Assembly (NCBI GenBank): GCA_037623315.1
Contig: JBBJJH010000018.1
Span: 1 to 64,000, forward strand
Length of the DNA stretch: 64,000 nucleotides
Source of the DNA: Halanaerobiaceae bacterium ANBcell28
GTDB lineage: Bacteria > Bacillota > Halanaerobiia > Halanaerobiales > DTU029
Reading direction: 5' to 3'
Part shown: piece by piece, positions 29,881 to 39,054 of the stretch
Layout: each line of letters begins with the position of its first letter
Position numbering within the stretch: the stretch's first letter is position 1
Position numbers and translations under genes: made by a program
Notes under the pieces: generated by a model
The model's database searches: none
The model's input: the letters and a program-made list of their open reading frames with translations, nothing else
What the model was told of the DNA's origin: nothing

Positions 29881-30567
29881 CTATACTTTCTCCTTATTAT
29901 CTATATATGGTTGAGCATAAAAATCCACTTTATTTTTCTTAGCAGCTTTTTTTATCATGATATTCATTAATGTTTTAAGTATTCTTACAGGAATAGGCGG
30001 GCGATCTTTTTTAGCTAATTTATATGCCTTTTGACTAATTTCTGTTCCTTGAATAATAGAAATACACAACTCATCTAAAGCTTTACGCATCCACTTAGTA
30101 AACATCCCTACTTCCTCTAGAGGGCGACCATCAATAATTGGGGTACCTGCAAACCCTATTCCCCCCATCCAGTTCATAGCTGTTTGATTGGCAAAGTTTT
30201 TACATATATCAAGACTGGCTTTTCTTTGAATCTCTTCAGGATATCCACAATGAATAATAGCAAAGAAATTTTTGCCTTGCCAACAATCTTTATTCTCTTT
30301 ATCAGCCATACTCTCAAGTACCACTGTTAAAGGATATGGTAAAGAGTGAACATATACTGGCGAAGAAATTATTATTGTATCTGCATTTTTCGCAGCAAGC
30401 AAAAATTCATCAAGCTTTTCTTTTTTCTTAAAAATTTCATGGGCTAGATATTTCGACAATTCCATTTGCTTAAATTCTTTTTTTTCAAAAAGATAATTTA
30501 CTATAGATTCTGATGCTGTTTTTCTACCCCTTGTACTGCCCAATAAAGTAAGAACTTTTTTACTCAT
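29881..30567 (-). CDS. Flavodoxin-like NAD(P)H-dependent oxidoreductase
   Basis: The 228-residue protein has a flavodoxin-like fold: KVLTLLGSTRGRKTASESI is the FMN phosphate loop region and TIIISSPVYVHSLPYPLTVVLE the second FMN contact. The C-terminus is basic. It overlaps the preceding flavodoxin-family gene by 4 nt (ATGA), so both are translationally coupled and may form a heteromeric reductase. The substrate is not evident. Confidence 0.78.
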   Translation of the reverse strand: MSKKVLTLLGSTRGRKTASESIVNYLFEKKEFKQMELSKYLAHEIFKKKEKLDEFLLAAKNADTIIISSPVYVHSLPYPLTVVLESMADKENKDCWQGKNFFAIIHCGYPEEIQRKASLDICKNFANQTAMNWMGGIGFAGTPIIDGRPLEEVGMFTKWMRKALDELCISIIQGTEISQKAYKLAKKDRPPIPVRILKTLMNIMIKKAAKKNKVDFYAQPYIDNKEKV

Positions 30568-31139
30568 AAGATCAACTCCAGCTCTGAAATAGCCTTTTTA
30601 ATTTCTTCTGCTAAAAAATCTCTTTCTTGATCTTTTCTAAATGTTAATGTAGCAGCTTTCTCAACAAAGAAGGCCTTTTCTATTCTCTCTGTTGCCAGCT
30701 TATATGTCTTTTTCTGCTCTGGAATATCATCAAACATAAAACCAATGGATAATAAATGTCTAGGATTAGGATACCTCATCACGTGATGTAATTCTCCACG
30801 GTGCATATTATATGTAGAGAGTGCTAGTGGACAAATACGGTCTATTACTTTCTTAAGTTCTGAATGAAAACCACCAAAACTTATTGAAGATATCAAGATG
30901 TACATTTCTGAATTTGCCATTTCAGGATATATTTCTTGCATATCATCTTTCTTAATACAGACTCCTGGCTCTTTCTCACCACAATAACCGCATCCAGTAC
31001 AGTATTCTATTTCTTTTTCTCTTACATTTATTAATTTACTTTGACAAGCCAAAAATGCTAATTCTTTTGTAATTATCTCCTCAATAAAATTATTCACCCC
31101 TGAATCTTCTTTCAGTGCATTTAATAATAAAACCCTCAC
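30564..31139 (-). CDS. Iron-sulfur flavoprotein-type NAD(P)H-dependent oxidoreductase
   Basis: This is the first gene of the flavin operon. The 191-residue product has a flavodoxin-like fold with a compact cysteine cluster, EYCTGCGYCGEKEPGVCIKKDDM (read as CxxCxxC and a later Cys), as in iron-sulfur flavoproteins. ISSISFGGFHSELKKVIDR is the FMN-binding segment. A TTG 15 nt upstream is in frame but lies within the GAGGGGGG ribosome binding site, so the GTG at 31139 is chosen. Promoter and operator lie at 31175-31237. It overlaps the next gene by 4 nt. Confidence 0.78.
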   Translation of the reverse strand: MRVLLLNALKEDSGVNNFIEEIITKELAFLACQSKLINVREKEIEYCTGCGYCGEKEPGVCIKKDDMQEIYPEMANSEMYILISSISFGGFHSELKKVIDRICPLALSTYNMHRGELHHVMRYPNPRHLLSIGFMFDDIPEQKKTYKLATERIEKAFFVEKAATLTFRKDQERDFLAEEIKKAISELELIL

Positions 31140-31174
31140 TATATCCCCCCTCAATACACCTCTGCAAAATTGTA

Positions 31175-31196
31175 TTCATAATATGAATGTCATTCA
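31175..31196. promoter_or_regulatory. Overlapping palindromes, putative TetR operator
   Basis: TTCATAATATGAA (31175-31187) and TGAATGTCATTCA (31184-31196) are perfect palindromes sharing four bases. They lie just downstream of the flavin operon promoter, the usual place for the operator of a TetR repressor encoded in the same operon (28838-29419). Confidence 0.65.
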
Positions 31197-31208
31197 CTTT
31201 ATAAATAT

Positions 31209-31237
31209 AATTTACCACTTTTTTTATACTTTGTCAA
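31209..31237 (-). promoter_or_regulatory. Promoter of the flavin operon
   Basis: On the minus strand a perfect TTGACA (31237-31232), 17 nt and TAAATT (31214-31209) are seen. The operator palindromes follow within 15 nt. Confidence 0.55.
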
Positions 31238-31275
31238 GTATACATGTATTTAAATTTAAAAATACAGCTATATAA

Positions 31276-31304
31276 TTGACAGAAAAAATAATATAGGATA
31301 TAGT
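31276..31304 (+). promoter_or_regulatory. Promoter of the trmB-like/decarboxylase operon
   Basis: A perfect TTGACA (31276-31281), a 17-nt spacer and TATAGT (31299-31304) stand about 45 nt before the ATG of the TrmB-family gene. Confidence 0.7.
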
Positions 31305-31332
31305 GTTCTTGTAAAGAAACACTAATTACAAG
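31301..31332. promoter_or_regulatory. Interleaved inverted repeats, putative TrmB operator
   Basis: TAGTGTT (31301-31307)/AACACTA (31318-31324) and CTTGTAA (31308-31314)/TTACAAG (31326-31332) interlock and overlap the -10 box. This placement suggests autoregulation by the regulator encoded at 31348. Confidence 0.5.
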
Positions 31333-31347
31333 TGCAGGAGGTTTCTT

Positions 31348-32040
31348 ATGGAGTTAAGTAAATTATTAATGAACTTTAACCTTACCCGGCAGGAGGCGAT
31401 TATATACATATCCCTTACAACAAACGGGGAAATGACAGGATATGAAGTAGCAAAACAAACCGGTATTTCCCGTTCAAATATTTATACAGCACTTGCTAAT
31501 CTTGTTGATAAAGGAGCGGCATATCTGATTGAAGATAAAGCCAACCGTTATATTGCGGTAGCCATAAATGAATTTTGCACTAACCATATTCGCAAGCTAG
31601 AAAAAATAAAAGAAAAACTAGTGGAAAACATGCCTGATAGGCAGGAAGATACCGGAGGTTATATTACCATCAAAGGGAAGAAAAACATTATAAATAAAAT
31701 GAAGAATTTAATCCATGATGCCCAAGATCGTATTTACCTCTCCTTAAGGGAAAAAACGATTAAAGAAATCTTACCTGAATTAAAAAGTGCTATAGCAAAA
31801 GGCCTAAAAGTTGTAATAATCAGCAACCCTACTTTCAATCTAAAAGGAGCCACCATTTATCACCACGAAAAAAAAGCTGATACTATCAGATTAATAACAG
31901 ATTCAAACAAAGTCTTAACTGGAGACATATTAAAAGCAGAAAATTCTACCTGTCTTTATTCCCAAAAACAAAATTTAGTAGACTTGTTTAAAGAATCAAT
32001 GCAAAACGAAATTAAAGTAATTGAATTAAGAAAGGATTGA
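31348..32040 (+). CDS. TrmB-family transcriptional regulator
   Basis: The 230-residue protein has an N-terminal winged helix typical of TrmB: LTRQEAIIYISLTTNGEMTG, then YEVAKQTGISRSNIYTALAN. A helical linker and a C-terminal regulatory domain with RIYLSLREKTIKEILPEL follow. TrmB proteins often sense sugars or other small molecules. Here the gene is 6 bp upstream of a DapDC-family decarboxylase and very probably cotranscribed, so control of amino acid or polyamine metabolism is a plausible inference. An AGGAGG site precedes the ATG. Confidence 0.85.
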   Translation: MELSKLLMNFNLTRQEAIIYISLTTNGEMTGYEVAKQTGISRSNIYTALANLVDKGAAYLIEDKANRYIAVAINEFCTNHIRKLEKIKEKLVENMPDRQEDTGGYITIKGKKNIINKMKNLIHDAQDRIYLSLREKTIKEILPELKSAIAKGLKVVIISNPTFNLKGATIYHHEKKADTIRLITDSNKVLTGDILKAENSTCLYSQKQNLVDLFKESMQNEIKVIELRKD

Positions 32041-32046
32041 TTAATA

Positions 32047-33285
32047 ATGAAAAATACATTTGTAAATTTAGAACAATTAGAAAAAATTACTCAGGAATAC
32101 CCTACTCCTTTTCACCTTTATGATGAAAAAGGCATTAGAGAAAATGCCAGAAAGCTAAATCAAGCCTTTGCCTGGAATCCAGGTTTTAAAGAATATTTTG
32201 CTGTTAAGGCTACGCCTAACCCTCGCATCCTGGAAATATTAAAAGAAGAGAATTGCGGTGTTGACTGTTCCTCCCTGACAGAGCTGATGATGTCAGATAG
32301 TGTTGGTTTCCATGGTGATGAAATTATGTTTTCTTCCAATGTCACACCAGCCGAAGATTTCAAGCTGGCAAGTGAATTAGAGGCAATTATAAACCTTGAC
32401 GATATTTCACATATTGACTTTCTAGAAGATATTGCTGGTATTCCTGAAACCATTAGTTGCCGCTATAATCCTGGTAATAACTTTAAAAGCGATAATGATA
32501 TTATGGATAACCCGGTTGAAGCCAAATACGGTTTTACTTATCCCCAACTAGTAGAAGGATTTAAAAAGCTGAAAGATAAAGGAGCAAAAGATTTTGGTCT
32601 CCACGCTTTTTTAGCAAGCAATACTGTTGCCAATGAATACTATCCTGCTTTAGCTAAAATACTTTTTAAGACAGCTGTAAAATTAGCAGAAGAAACAGGA
32701 GTGCATATTGCTTTTATTAATCTTTCTGGCGGTGTTGGTATCCCATATCGTCCTGAAGAAGAGTCTGCAGATATACTGGCTATTGGCGAAGGTGTAAGAA
32801 AAGCATATGAAGAAATACTTACCCCGGCTGGAATGGGGGATGTCGCTATCTATACAGAATTAGGTCGGTTTATGTTAGGTCCATATGGTTGTCTAGTAAG
32901 TACTGCTATCCACAAAAAACATATCCATAAAGATTATGTGGGACTGGATGCTTGCGCAGCTAACCTCATGCGTCCCGCAATATATGGAGCATATCATCAT
33001 ATTACTATAATGGGAAAAGAAAACCAGCATCATGACCACAAGTATGATGTCACAGGCGGCTTATGTGAGAATAATGATAAATTTGCTATTGATAGAATGC
33101 TACCCAAAGTTGATAAAGGGGATTTAGTCGTCATTCACGACACAGGTGCCCACGGTTTTGCTATGGGATATAATTATAATGGTAAATTACGTTCTGCAGA
33201 AATACTCATGAAAGAAGATGGTTCTACAGAATTAATACGTCGAGCAGAAACCCCAGAAGATTATTTTGCCACAGTACAAATATAG
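32047..33285 (+). CDS. PLP-dependent decarboxylase of the DapDC/OrnDC family, probably LysA-like
   Basis: The 412-residue protein is a fold-III decarboxylase. YFAVKATPNPRILEILKE contains the PLP-binding Lys near residue 53. HAFLASNT, NLSGGVGIPYRPEEE, TELGRFMLGPYGCLV and the late GLCENNDKFA with the partner-subunit Cys are present. This points to decarboxylation of meso-diaminopimelate to lysine. Other substrates of the family (ornithine, carboxynorspermidine) cannot be excluded because several positions differ from the usual LysA. Ddh in this window can supply the substrate. It is cotranscribed with the TrmB regulator. A phased array of DnaA-like boxes begins 14 bp after its stop codon. Confidence 0.8.
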   Translation: MKNTFVNLEQLEKITQEYPTPFHLYDEKGIRENARKLNQAFAWNPGFKEYFAVKATPNPRILEILKEENCGVDCSSLTELMMSDSVGFHGDEIMFSSNVTPAEDFKLASELEAIINLDDISHIDFLEDIAGIPETISCRYNPGNNFKSDNDIMDNPVEAKYGFTYPQLVEGFKKLKDKGAKDFGLHAFLASNTVANEYYPALAKILFKTAVKLAEETGVHIAFINLSGGVGIPYRPEEESADILAIGEGVRKAYEEILTPAGMGDVAIYTELGRFMLGPYGCLVSTAIHKKHIHKDYVGLDACAANLMRPAIYGAYHHITIMGKENQHHDHKYDVTGGLCENNDKFAIDRMLPKVDKGDLVVIHDTGAHGFAMGYNYNGKLRSAEILMKEDGSTELIRRAETPEDYFATVQI

Positions 33286-33298
33286 AAGCAACTTGACA

Positions 33299-33363
33299 TG
33301 TGGATAAGTCTGTTAACAACTTGCTAATAAGATGTTTATATATTGTTAATATCTTGTTGATAA
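33299..33363 (+). repeat. Array 1: six DnaA-box-like 9-mers in direct orientation, about 11 bp apart
   Basis: Box starts are 33299 (TGTGGATAA, perfect), 33311 (TGTTAACAA), 33322 (TGCTAATAA), 33333 (TGTTTATAT), 33344 (TGTTAATAT) and 33355 (TGTTGATAA). Steps are 12, 11, 11, 11 and 11 bp, that is, one helical turn. The reference is the reverse complement of TTATCCACA. Matches range from 6 to 9 of 9. An AT-rich stretch (33364-33420) follows. Confidence 0.75.
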
Positions 33364-33495
33364 CTTTATATTAAAAATATTATATAACTTTATAATCCAA
33401 GCGCAAAATTCGATATTTTATTACAAATTTAGACATGATAGTCTTTCAAACATCAATTATAACAGAAAAAACAGCCTCATAAAACACAATAAAGC

Positions 33496-33569
33496 TGTAG
33501 ATAAATTGTTTATAAACTGTATACAAACTGTTAATAACTGTTCATAATTTGTGGATAACTTGTGAATAG
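33496..33569 (+). repeat. Array 2: seven DnaA-box-like 9-mers in direct orientation, 10-11 bp apart
   Basis: Starts are 33496 (TGTAGATAA), 33507 (TGTTTATAA), 33518 (TGTATACAA), 33529 (TGTTAATAA), 33539 (TGTTCATAA), 33550 (TGTGGATAA, perfect) and 33561 (TGTGAATAG). Steps are 11, 11, 11, 10, 11 and 11 bp. The orientation is the same as in array 1, from which it is separated by about 130 bp with no gene. Confidence 0.78.
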
Positions 33570-33600
33570 ATTAAAACTGATACTAAGTTTTTGCATAAGA

Positions 33601-33623
33601 AATACCAGCTACATGCTGGTATT
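33601..33623 (+). terminator. Intrinsic terminator downstream of the DnaA-like arrays
   Basis: A 9-bp stem AATACCAGC/GCTGGTATT with a 5-nt loop is followed by TTTATTC on the plus strand. It would end transcripts from the trmB/decarboxylase operon. Confidence 0.7.
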
Positions 33624-33654
33624 TTTATTCTTTTTAAATATAAAATATATTTTA

Positions 33655-33690
33655 AGACCAAACGCAGAATCATCATCCTCCGTTTGGTCT
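33655..33690 (-). terminator. Terminator of the 1444-residue activase gene
   Basis: A 10-bp perfect stem AGACCAAACG/CGTTTGGTCT encloses a 16-nt loop, 17 bp after the stop codon of the minus-strand gene ending at 33707. Confidence 0.7.
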
Positions 33691-33706
33691 TTACTTTGCG
33701 CTATAT

Positions 33707-36700
33707 TTAGCTTTTAGAAATCTCATTTACTTTTTTTAAACTAGCAATTTCTGCAGTTAACTCACTAATCTTTTCGGATTCTACTGCTATAAGTTCATCT
33801 AGGTTTTTAAAAGCTGTTGACAAGAAAAGTTTTATACGATTTTCTTGGTTTACCACACTAGCACCTGAATCATAATCTATCGCTTTAATATTCACCCCTG
33901 CATAAGATTCCCTTAATTTTTTAAGCATTCCTTTTCCTACTACATGATTTGGTAAACAGGCAAAAGGCTGAATACAAATTACATTCTTAACATTACTTTC
34001 AATTAATTTTGCCATTTCACCAGTTAAAAACCAACCTTCTCCAGTATGATGTCCTAAGGTCAAGTGTTCTTTAGCTCCTGCTGCAATTTCATATATACTT
34101 GCTGGAGCTTCAAACCTGTCACTTTTCTTTAAGGCCTTTTTCATAGTTCGTCGATATATTAACTCTATAGCTTTTATACCCAGTTTACTTAAAATAAATT
34201 TAGACCAAGTTGAAGTAAATAATTTATGCTTTTCTTGAAGGTTATATAAAGAGTATAAAACAAAATCCATAAGATCTGGTAATACCACCTCGGCCCCTTC
34301 TTTTTCTAGGAACTCAAATAAATTATTATTAGCATCAGGATGATATTTAACTAGAATTTCGCCAACAATTCCCACCCTGGGTTTAACTATATCTTCATTT
34401 AATTCTAATCTATCAAATTCCCTTACGATTTTAACTAGCATTTTATTAAAATCTCGATAACTACCATCCAATATGGTATCTTTACAGCTATCAACACATT
34501 TTTGATAGAGTTCATTAGCAGAACCAGGAATTCTCTCATAAGGCCTTGTTTTATATAATACCCTCATTAATACATCACCAAAGGTAACAGCTTTTAACAT
34601 AGCATCAATTAAACTCTTGCTTATTTTAAAACCAGGATTATCATCCATACCCATTGGGTTTAATGATAGAACTGGAACCTGTGATAAATTGGCATCTCTC
34701 AGTGCCTTTTTCAGAAAAGCTATATAATTAGTAGCCCTACATCCTCCACCTGTTTGGCTTATAATTACTGAGGTACTGTTCAAATCATATTTTCCAGATT
34801 GTAGTGCCTGCATTAACTGACCAACAACTAAAATCGAAGGATAACAAGCATCATTATTTACATATTTTAAACCTATATCTATTGCCTCTTTATTTACTTT
34901 TGGAAGAAGTTCCAGATTATAACCTGCTTTTTGAAAAGCAGTTTCTAAAAACTGAAAATGTATTGGAGACATTTGAGGAGCTAAAATCGTATCTGTCTTT
35001 TTACGCTCTTCAGTAAACAAGGGTATTTCAGTGTTAGGCTCCTGTTCATCTTCCACTTCACTTTCTCTATTATCTCTCTCTTTAATGGCTGCAATCAAGG
35101 AACGAATTCTTATTTTAGCAGCCCCCAGATTACTTATTTCATCAATCTTAAGCAGTGTATAAAGTTTTTCTTTTTCTTCTAAAATCTCTTCAATTTGTTC
35201 AATTGTTACTGCATCAAGCCCACATCCAAAAGAATTCAATTGTACCAACTCAAGCATATCATTAGCTGCTACATATTGAGCAGCACGATACAAACGTGTA
35301 TGATAAACCCACTGATCTATTACCCTAAGTGGTCTATTAAGATCTTCCAAGTGACTAATGGAATCTTCACTAAGAACAGCTAGGCCTAGGGCCTCTATCA
35401 GCTCAGGTATTCCATGATTCACTTCTGGGTCAAGATGATATGGTCTTCCGGCTAATACAATTCCGCTCTGACCACTTTTACTTACATAATCTAATATCTC
35501 TTCACCTTTTTTCCGTACATCATTTTTAAAGCTAAGGTATTCTTCCTCTGCTTTCTCAACTGCTCTTTTAATTTCAGCCAGGGATATACCTTCTGCCTTC
35601 AATTCCTCAGCCAGACGTTTTGACATTTTCTTAAAGTCATCAAGAGATATGAATGGATTATAAAAAAGAATATTATTATCTTTCAAAATTTCCATATTAG
35701 CCTTAATGGTTTCAGGATATGAAGCAACAATTGGACAGTTAAAGTTATTATTAGCTTCCTGATCTTCCTTTCTACTATAGGCTACACTTGGATAAAAAAT
35801 CTTTTTTATACCTTTGCGTTCAATCAAGTCAGTAATATGTCCATGTACTAACTTAGCAGGATAACAGACTAATTCTGAAGGTATTGTCTCCATTCCAAGC
35901 TCGAAAATTTCTTTATTGGACTCAGCAGATAATACTACCCGATAACCCAGTTCGGTAAAGAAAGTAAACCAAAAAGGATAATCTTCATATATGTTTAAAG
36001 CCCTAGGAATACCGATTATACCCCTTTTGGCTTCCTCTTTTTCCAAAGCTTTGTAAGAGAATAAACGTTCATATTTATAACGGAACAAATTAGGGGCTTT
36101 TTCTCCCATTTCTAAACCAACACCCTTTTCACAACGATTTCCAGTGATAAAACGGCGTTTTCCAGTGAATTTTTTAATAGTTAACATACAGTTATTTTCA
36201 CATTTTCTACAGCGAGTATGTGAAGTGCTAACTTCAAATTTCTCCAATGCTTCAGCATTAAGAATACCTGACTTTTCTTTGTCATCTTTTTTAAGCAAGG
36301 CTTTATCTCTTGCATAAAGAGCAGCTCCAAAAGCCCCCATCAAGCCTGCAATATCTGGTCTGACAACTTCCTGGCCACTTATTTTCTCCAATGCCCTTAA
36401 AACAGCATCATTGTAAAAAGTACCTCCCTGTACAACAATACTCTTGCCAAGTTCTTCATTGTTTCTAAAACCGATTACTTTAAACAAGGCATTTTTGATT
36501 ACAGAAATAGCCAGCCCAGCAGAAATATTATTAATACTAGCACCTTTTTTTTGTGCTTCCCTCACTTTTGAATTCATAAAAACTGTACAACGTGTTCCTA
36601 AATCTAGTGGTCTATCAGCTTTTACTGCCAGCTCTGCAAATTCTTCAACATCATATTGTAAAGATTTTGCAAATGTTTCTATAAAAGAACCACAACCTGA

Positions 36701-38041
36701 AGAACAGGCCTCATTTAACATTACTGAATCAATAGCACCATCCTTTATCTCCAGACACTTCATATCCTGACCTCCAATATCAAGGATAAAGTCAACGTCT
36801 GGGGCAAAGAATTTAGCACCAGTATAATGAGCTACTGTCTCCACTAGACCTATATCTATATTTAAAGCACTCTTCAATAATTGTTCTCCATAACCTGTTA
36901 CCGCAGAATGAGCAATTTCAATACTCTCATCTAACTTGGAATACAAATCCATCAAGGCTTTATTTGCTGTATCTAAAGGATCACCTTGATTGCTATTATA
37001 AAATGAATATAAGAGTTTTCCGTCTTCTCCTATTAATACCATCTTTGTTGTAGTTGATCCAGCATCAATACCTAGAAAAGCCTTACCCTGATACTTAGAT
37101 AAGTCACCACGCTGTACCTGATATTGTTGATGACGTCTTATAAACTTCTCATATTCTTCTTGCTTAGCAAAAAGGGCTTCTAAATCTTCTTCATCATCAT
37201 CCGTATCATGGCTAGAAATTTCACTTAGTTCCGATAAAAGCTGGGAAAAGGAAAAAACAGCATGTTCCTTTTTCTCCATAGCTGCCCCTACAGCAACAAA
37301 ATACTGGGCATTATCAGGCGCATAAATTTCATGTTCTTCCAAAGCTAAAGTTTTGATAAACCTTTCCCTTAATTCAGAAAGAAAATGCAAAGGCCCACCT
37401 AAAAATGCAATATTACCTCTTATAGGTCGCCCCTGAGCTAAACCACCGATTGTTTGATTTACCACTGCCTGTAATATTGACAGAGCAATATCTTCTTTAG
37501 CAACTCCGTCATTCAATAAAGATTGCACATCAGATTTAGCAAAAACTCCACAGCGAGACGCTATTGGATAAATATTTTCACCCTCTTTAGCCAAGTGATT
37601 AAGTCCCTGAGCGTCAGTCTTTAGTAAAGAAGCCATTTGATCGATAAATGCTCCAGTACCTCCAGCACAAGCACTATTCATCCTCTGATCAACAGAATCT
37701 CCAAAATAGGTTATCTTGGCATCTTCCCCTCCTAATTCTATTGCTACATCAATATGAGGGAGCATCTCCTCCACTGCATTACTACATGCAACTACTTCCT
37801 GAAGAAAGGATATTTTTAATTTGTCAGCAATATCCATACCCCCAGATCCACTTATTGTAACTGCCAACCTACTAGTACCAAAAGTATTTGCTGCTTCAAG
37901 CAACATATTTTTTACAGTTGAACGAACATTAGCAAAATGCCTCTTATACTTGTTATAAACTATTTCTTTTTGCTGATTTAAGATAATAATTTTTACTGTT
38001 GTAGAGCCTATATCTAGACCAACATTTAAGATGCCATCCAT
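33707..38041 (-). CDS. Giant acyl-CoA dehydratase activase-type fusion protein
   Basis: This 1444-residue cytoplasmic protein joins two BadF/BadG/HgdC-type ATPase (ASKHA) domains, a DUF2229-type region and an HgdB-like C-terminal part. The first ATPase begins [10 protein letters not shown] (residue 7) and has [14 protein letters not shown]. The second begins [12 protein letters not shown] (near residue 325) and has [14 protein letters not shown]. The Cys in these motifs are candidate ligands of a bridging 4Fe-4S cluster. CRKCENNC and later NACYPS suggest further iron-sulfur or catalytic sites. Proteins of this layout are common in anaerobes, but their reaction is not established. By analogy they use ATP to drive a low-potential electron into a partner. 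No dehydratase subunit genes are adjacent. Confidence 0.9.
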   Translation of the reverse strand: MDGILNVGLDIGSTTVKIIILNQQKEIVYNKYKRHFANVRSTVKNMLLEAANTFGTSRLAVTISGSGGMDIADKLKISFLQEVVACSNAVEEMLPHIDVAIELGGEDAKITYFGDSVDQRMNSACAGGTGAFIDQMASLLKTDAQGLNHLAKEGENIYPIASRCGVFAKSDVQSLLNDGVAKEDIALSILQAVVNQTIGGLAQGRPIRGNIAFLGGPLHFLSELRERFIKTLALEEHEIYAPDNAQYFVAVGAAMEKKEHAVFSFSQLLSELSEISSHDTDDDEEDLEALFAKQEEYEKFIRRHQQYQVQRGDLSKYQGKAFLGIDAGSTTTKMVLIGEDGKLLYSFYNSNQGDPLDTANKALMDLYSKLDESIEIAHSAVTGYGEQLLKSALNIDIGLVETVAHYTGAKFFAPDVDFILDIGGQDMKCLEIKDGAIDSVMLNEACSSGCGSFIETFAKSLQYDVEEFAELAVKADRPLDLGTRCTVFMNSKVREAQKKGASINNISAGLAISVIKNALFKVIGFRNNEELGKSIVVQGGTFYNDAVLRALEKISGQEVVRPDIAGLMGAFGAALYARDKALLKKDDKEKSGILNAEALEKFEVSTSHTRCRKCENNCMLTIKKFTGKRRFITGNRCEKGVGLEMGEKAPNLFRYKYERLFSYKALEKEEAKRGIIGIPRALNIYEDYPFWFTFFTELGYRVVLSAESNKEIFELGMETIPSELVCYPAKLVHGHITDLIERKGIKKIFYPSVAYSRKEDQEANNNFNCPIVASYPETIKANMEILKDNNILFYNPFISLDDFKKMSKRLAEELKAEGISLAEIKRAVEKAEEEYLSFKNDVRKKGEEILDYVSKSGQSGIVLAGRPYHLDPEVNHGIPELIEALGLAVLSEDSISHLEDLNRPLRVIDQWVYHTRLYRAAQYVAANDMLELVQLNSFGCGLDAVTIEQIEEILEEKEKLYTLLKIDEISNLGAAKIRIRSLIAAIKERDNRESEVEDEQEPNTEIPLFTEERKKTDTILAPQMSPIHFQFLETAFQKAGYNLELLPKVNKEAIDIGLKYVNNDACYPSILVVGQLMQALQSGKYDLNSTSVIISQTGGGCRATNYIAFLKKALRDANLSQVPVLSLNPMGMDDNPGFKISKSLIDAMLKAVTFGDVLMRVLYKTRPYERIPGSANELYQKCVDSCKDTILDGSYRDFNKMLVKIVREFDRLELNEDIVKPRVGIVGEILVKYHPDANNNLFEFLEKEGAEVVLPDLMDFVLYSLYNLQEKHKLFTSTWSKFILSKLGIKAIELIYRRTMKKALKKSDRFEAPASIYEIAAGAKEHLTLGHHTGEGWFLTGEMAKLIESNVKNVICIQPFACLPNHVVGKGMLKKLRESYAGVNIKAIDYDSGASVVNQENRIKLFLSTAFKNLDELIAVESEKISELTAEIASLKKVNEISKS

Positions 38042-38098
38042 ATCCAGAGCCTCCTCTTAATAATAAATTGTTCAAAACTATAACTTTGCTCAAAATCA

Positions 38099-38815
38099 TT
38101 ATGTATTATATAAATCCTTTATTTGGTAGTACTCTTTAACAGATTGTAATGCCTCATCAACAATATCCTTAATTAATATTACTCCTTTATCCAAGCCTAA
38201 AATTTTCTCAATAACAGACCCAAAAAAAAGATATTTTCTTCTTAAATTCTCTAGCGCCTTTTTATCTTCTTTTAGCTTCATATATAACTCCCCAATTTCT
38301 GCACCATAAGCTATAAAAAGCTTTATATAAAGACTTGCTATTTCACCTGGATAACTTACATCAAAACTGCCTTCCTTTATTCCCTGTTCAATCATAGATT
38401 CGATAATTGGTTTAAACAATTCTTCAGATTTCTTTAAAACCTTTTTTTCTAACTCTAAATTCTTATTATTTCCATATACTTCAGTTACCATAGGTATATA
38501 CTTACCCAGATTTTCTGTTTTAAAAAAGATAAGTTGTCTAATATATTCATTTATTTTTTCTAAAGCAGAAAGGTCTTCTCTACTCTCTATTTCTTTAGGT
38601 ATGTCTAATTGTTTATTTACTATATTCAATGCTATTTCTTCTAATAAATCTTCCTTGGAGTCAAAATAATAATAAAAAGCTCCTCGAGAAAGTCCTATTT
38701 CATCAAGAATATCCTGAACAGAAGTCTGTTGATATCCTTTTAAATTAAATAGTTTATATGCTGTATGAATAAATTGAGTTTTCCTATTACTTCCTTCCGC
38801 ATTTTCCACCATCAT
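38099..38815 (-). CDS. TetR-family transcriptional regulator
   Basis: The 238-residue protein has an N-terminal HTH QTSVQDILDEIGLSRGAFYYYF and a long helical C-terminal half. It is preceded by a consensus promoter and a palindrome (38866-38884) that probably mediates autorepression. It lies between the ABC-2 exporter genes upstream and the activase gene downstream on the same strand; a terminator at 38951 separates it from the exporter. Either neighbour may be its target. Two adjacent ATG codons are possible starts, and the second (38812) has better spacing from GGGTGG. Confidence 0.83.
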   Translation of the reverse strand: MMVENAEGSNRKTQFIHTAYKLFNLKGYQQTSVQDILDEIGLSRGAFYYYFDSKEDLLEEIALNIVNKQLDIPKEIESREDLSALEKINEYIRQLIFFKTENLGKYIPMVTEVYGNNKNLELEKKVLKKSEELFKPIIESMIEQGIKEGSFDVSYPGEIASLYIKLFIAYGAEIGELYMKLKEDKKALENLRRKYLFFGSVIEKILGLDKGVILIKDIVDEALQSVKEYYQIKDLYNT

Positions 38816-38865
38816 CTTCCACCCCTATATTTAAGCATATTGGCTTCGCCATACTTGCCAATAAA

Positions 38866-38884
38866 AACCGACTGTCAGTATGTT
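38866..38884. promoter_or_regulatory. Palindrome at the TetR gene, putative operator
   Basis: The core ACTGTCAGT (38871-38879) is a perfect odd palindrome, extended by AAC and GTT at the outer ends. It lies just downstream of the -10 box of the TetR gene. Confidence 0.6.
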
Positions 38885-38887
38885 TTC

Positions 38888-38916
38888 ATTATATTACACT
38901 TATTACCTAAAGTCAA
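38888..38916 (-). promoter_or_regulatory. Promoter of the TetR gene
   Basis: On the minus strand TTGACT (38916-38911), a 17-nt spacer and a perfect TATAAT (38893-38888) are present, about 70 nt before the start codon. Confidence 0.75.
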
Positions 38917-38950
38917 TTTGTCTTTATAATTTTATGGAAAATTTTATAAA

Positions 38951-38992
38951 AAATTTACCTACTCTAATAAATTATTACGAATAGGTAAATTT
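38951..38992 (-). terminator. Terminator of the ABC-2 exporter operon
   Basis: An 11-bp perfect stem AAATTTACCTA/TAGGTAAATTT is followed on the minus strand by TTTATAAAAT. It lies about 60 nt after the permease stop codon. Confidence 0.75.
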
Positions 38993-39054
38993 AATGGCCT
39001 CTTATTAAGTTTTTTTAATTCCTTTTAGCAAATTGAAGTTTTCTCAGCAGATTA

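Noticed and set aside
33299-33363. Rex redox-regulator sites (TTGTTAAnnnnTTAACAA-like)
   Set aside because: TGTTAACAA occurs, but the repeats are direct and 11 bp apart, not the palindrome Rex needs. The promoters of adhE and pflB do not carry a convincing Rex site either.
33286-33706. A full chromosomal replication origin
   Set aside because: The DnaA-like arrays and AT-rich middle resemble one, but there is no dnaA, dnaN, rpmH, gidA or other origin-linked gene in the window. I therefore report phased boxes and not an oriC.
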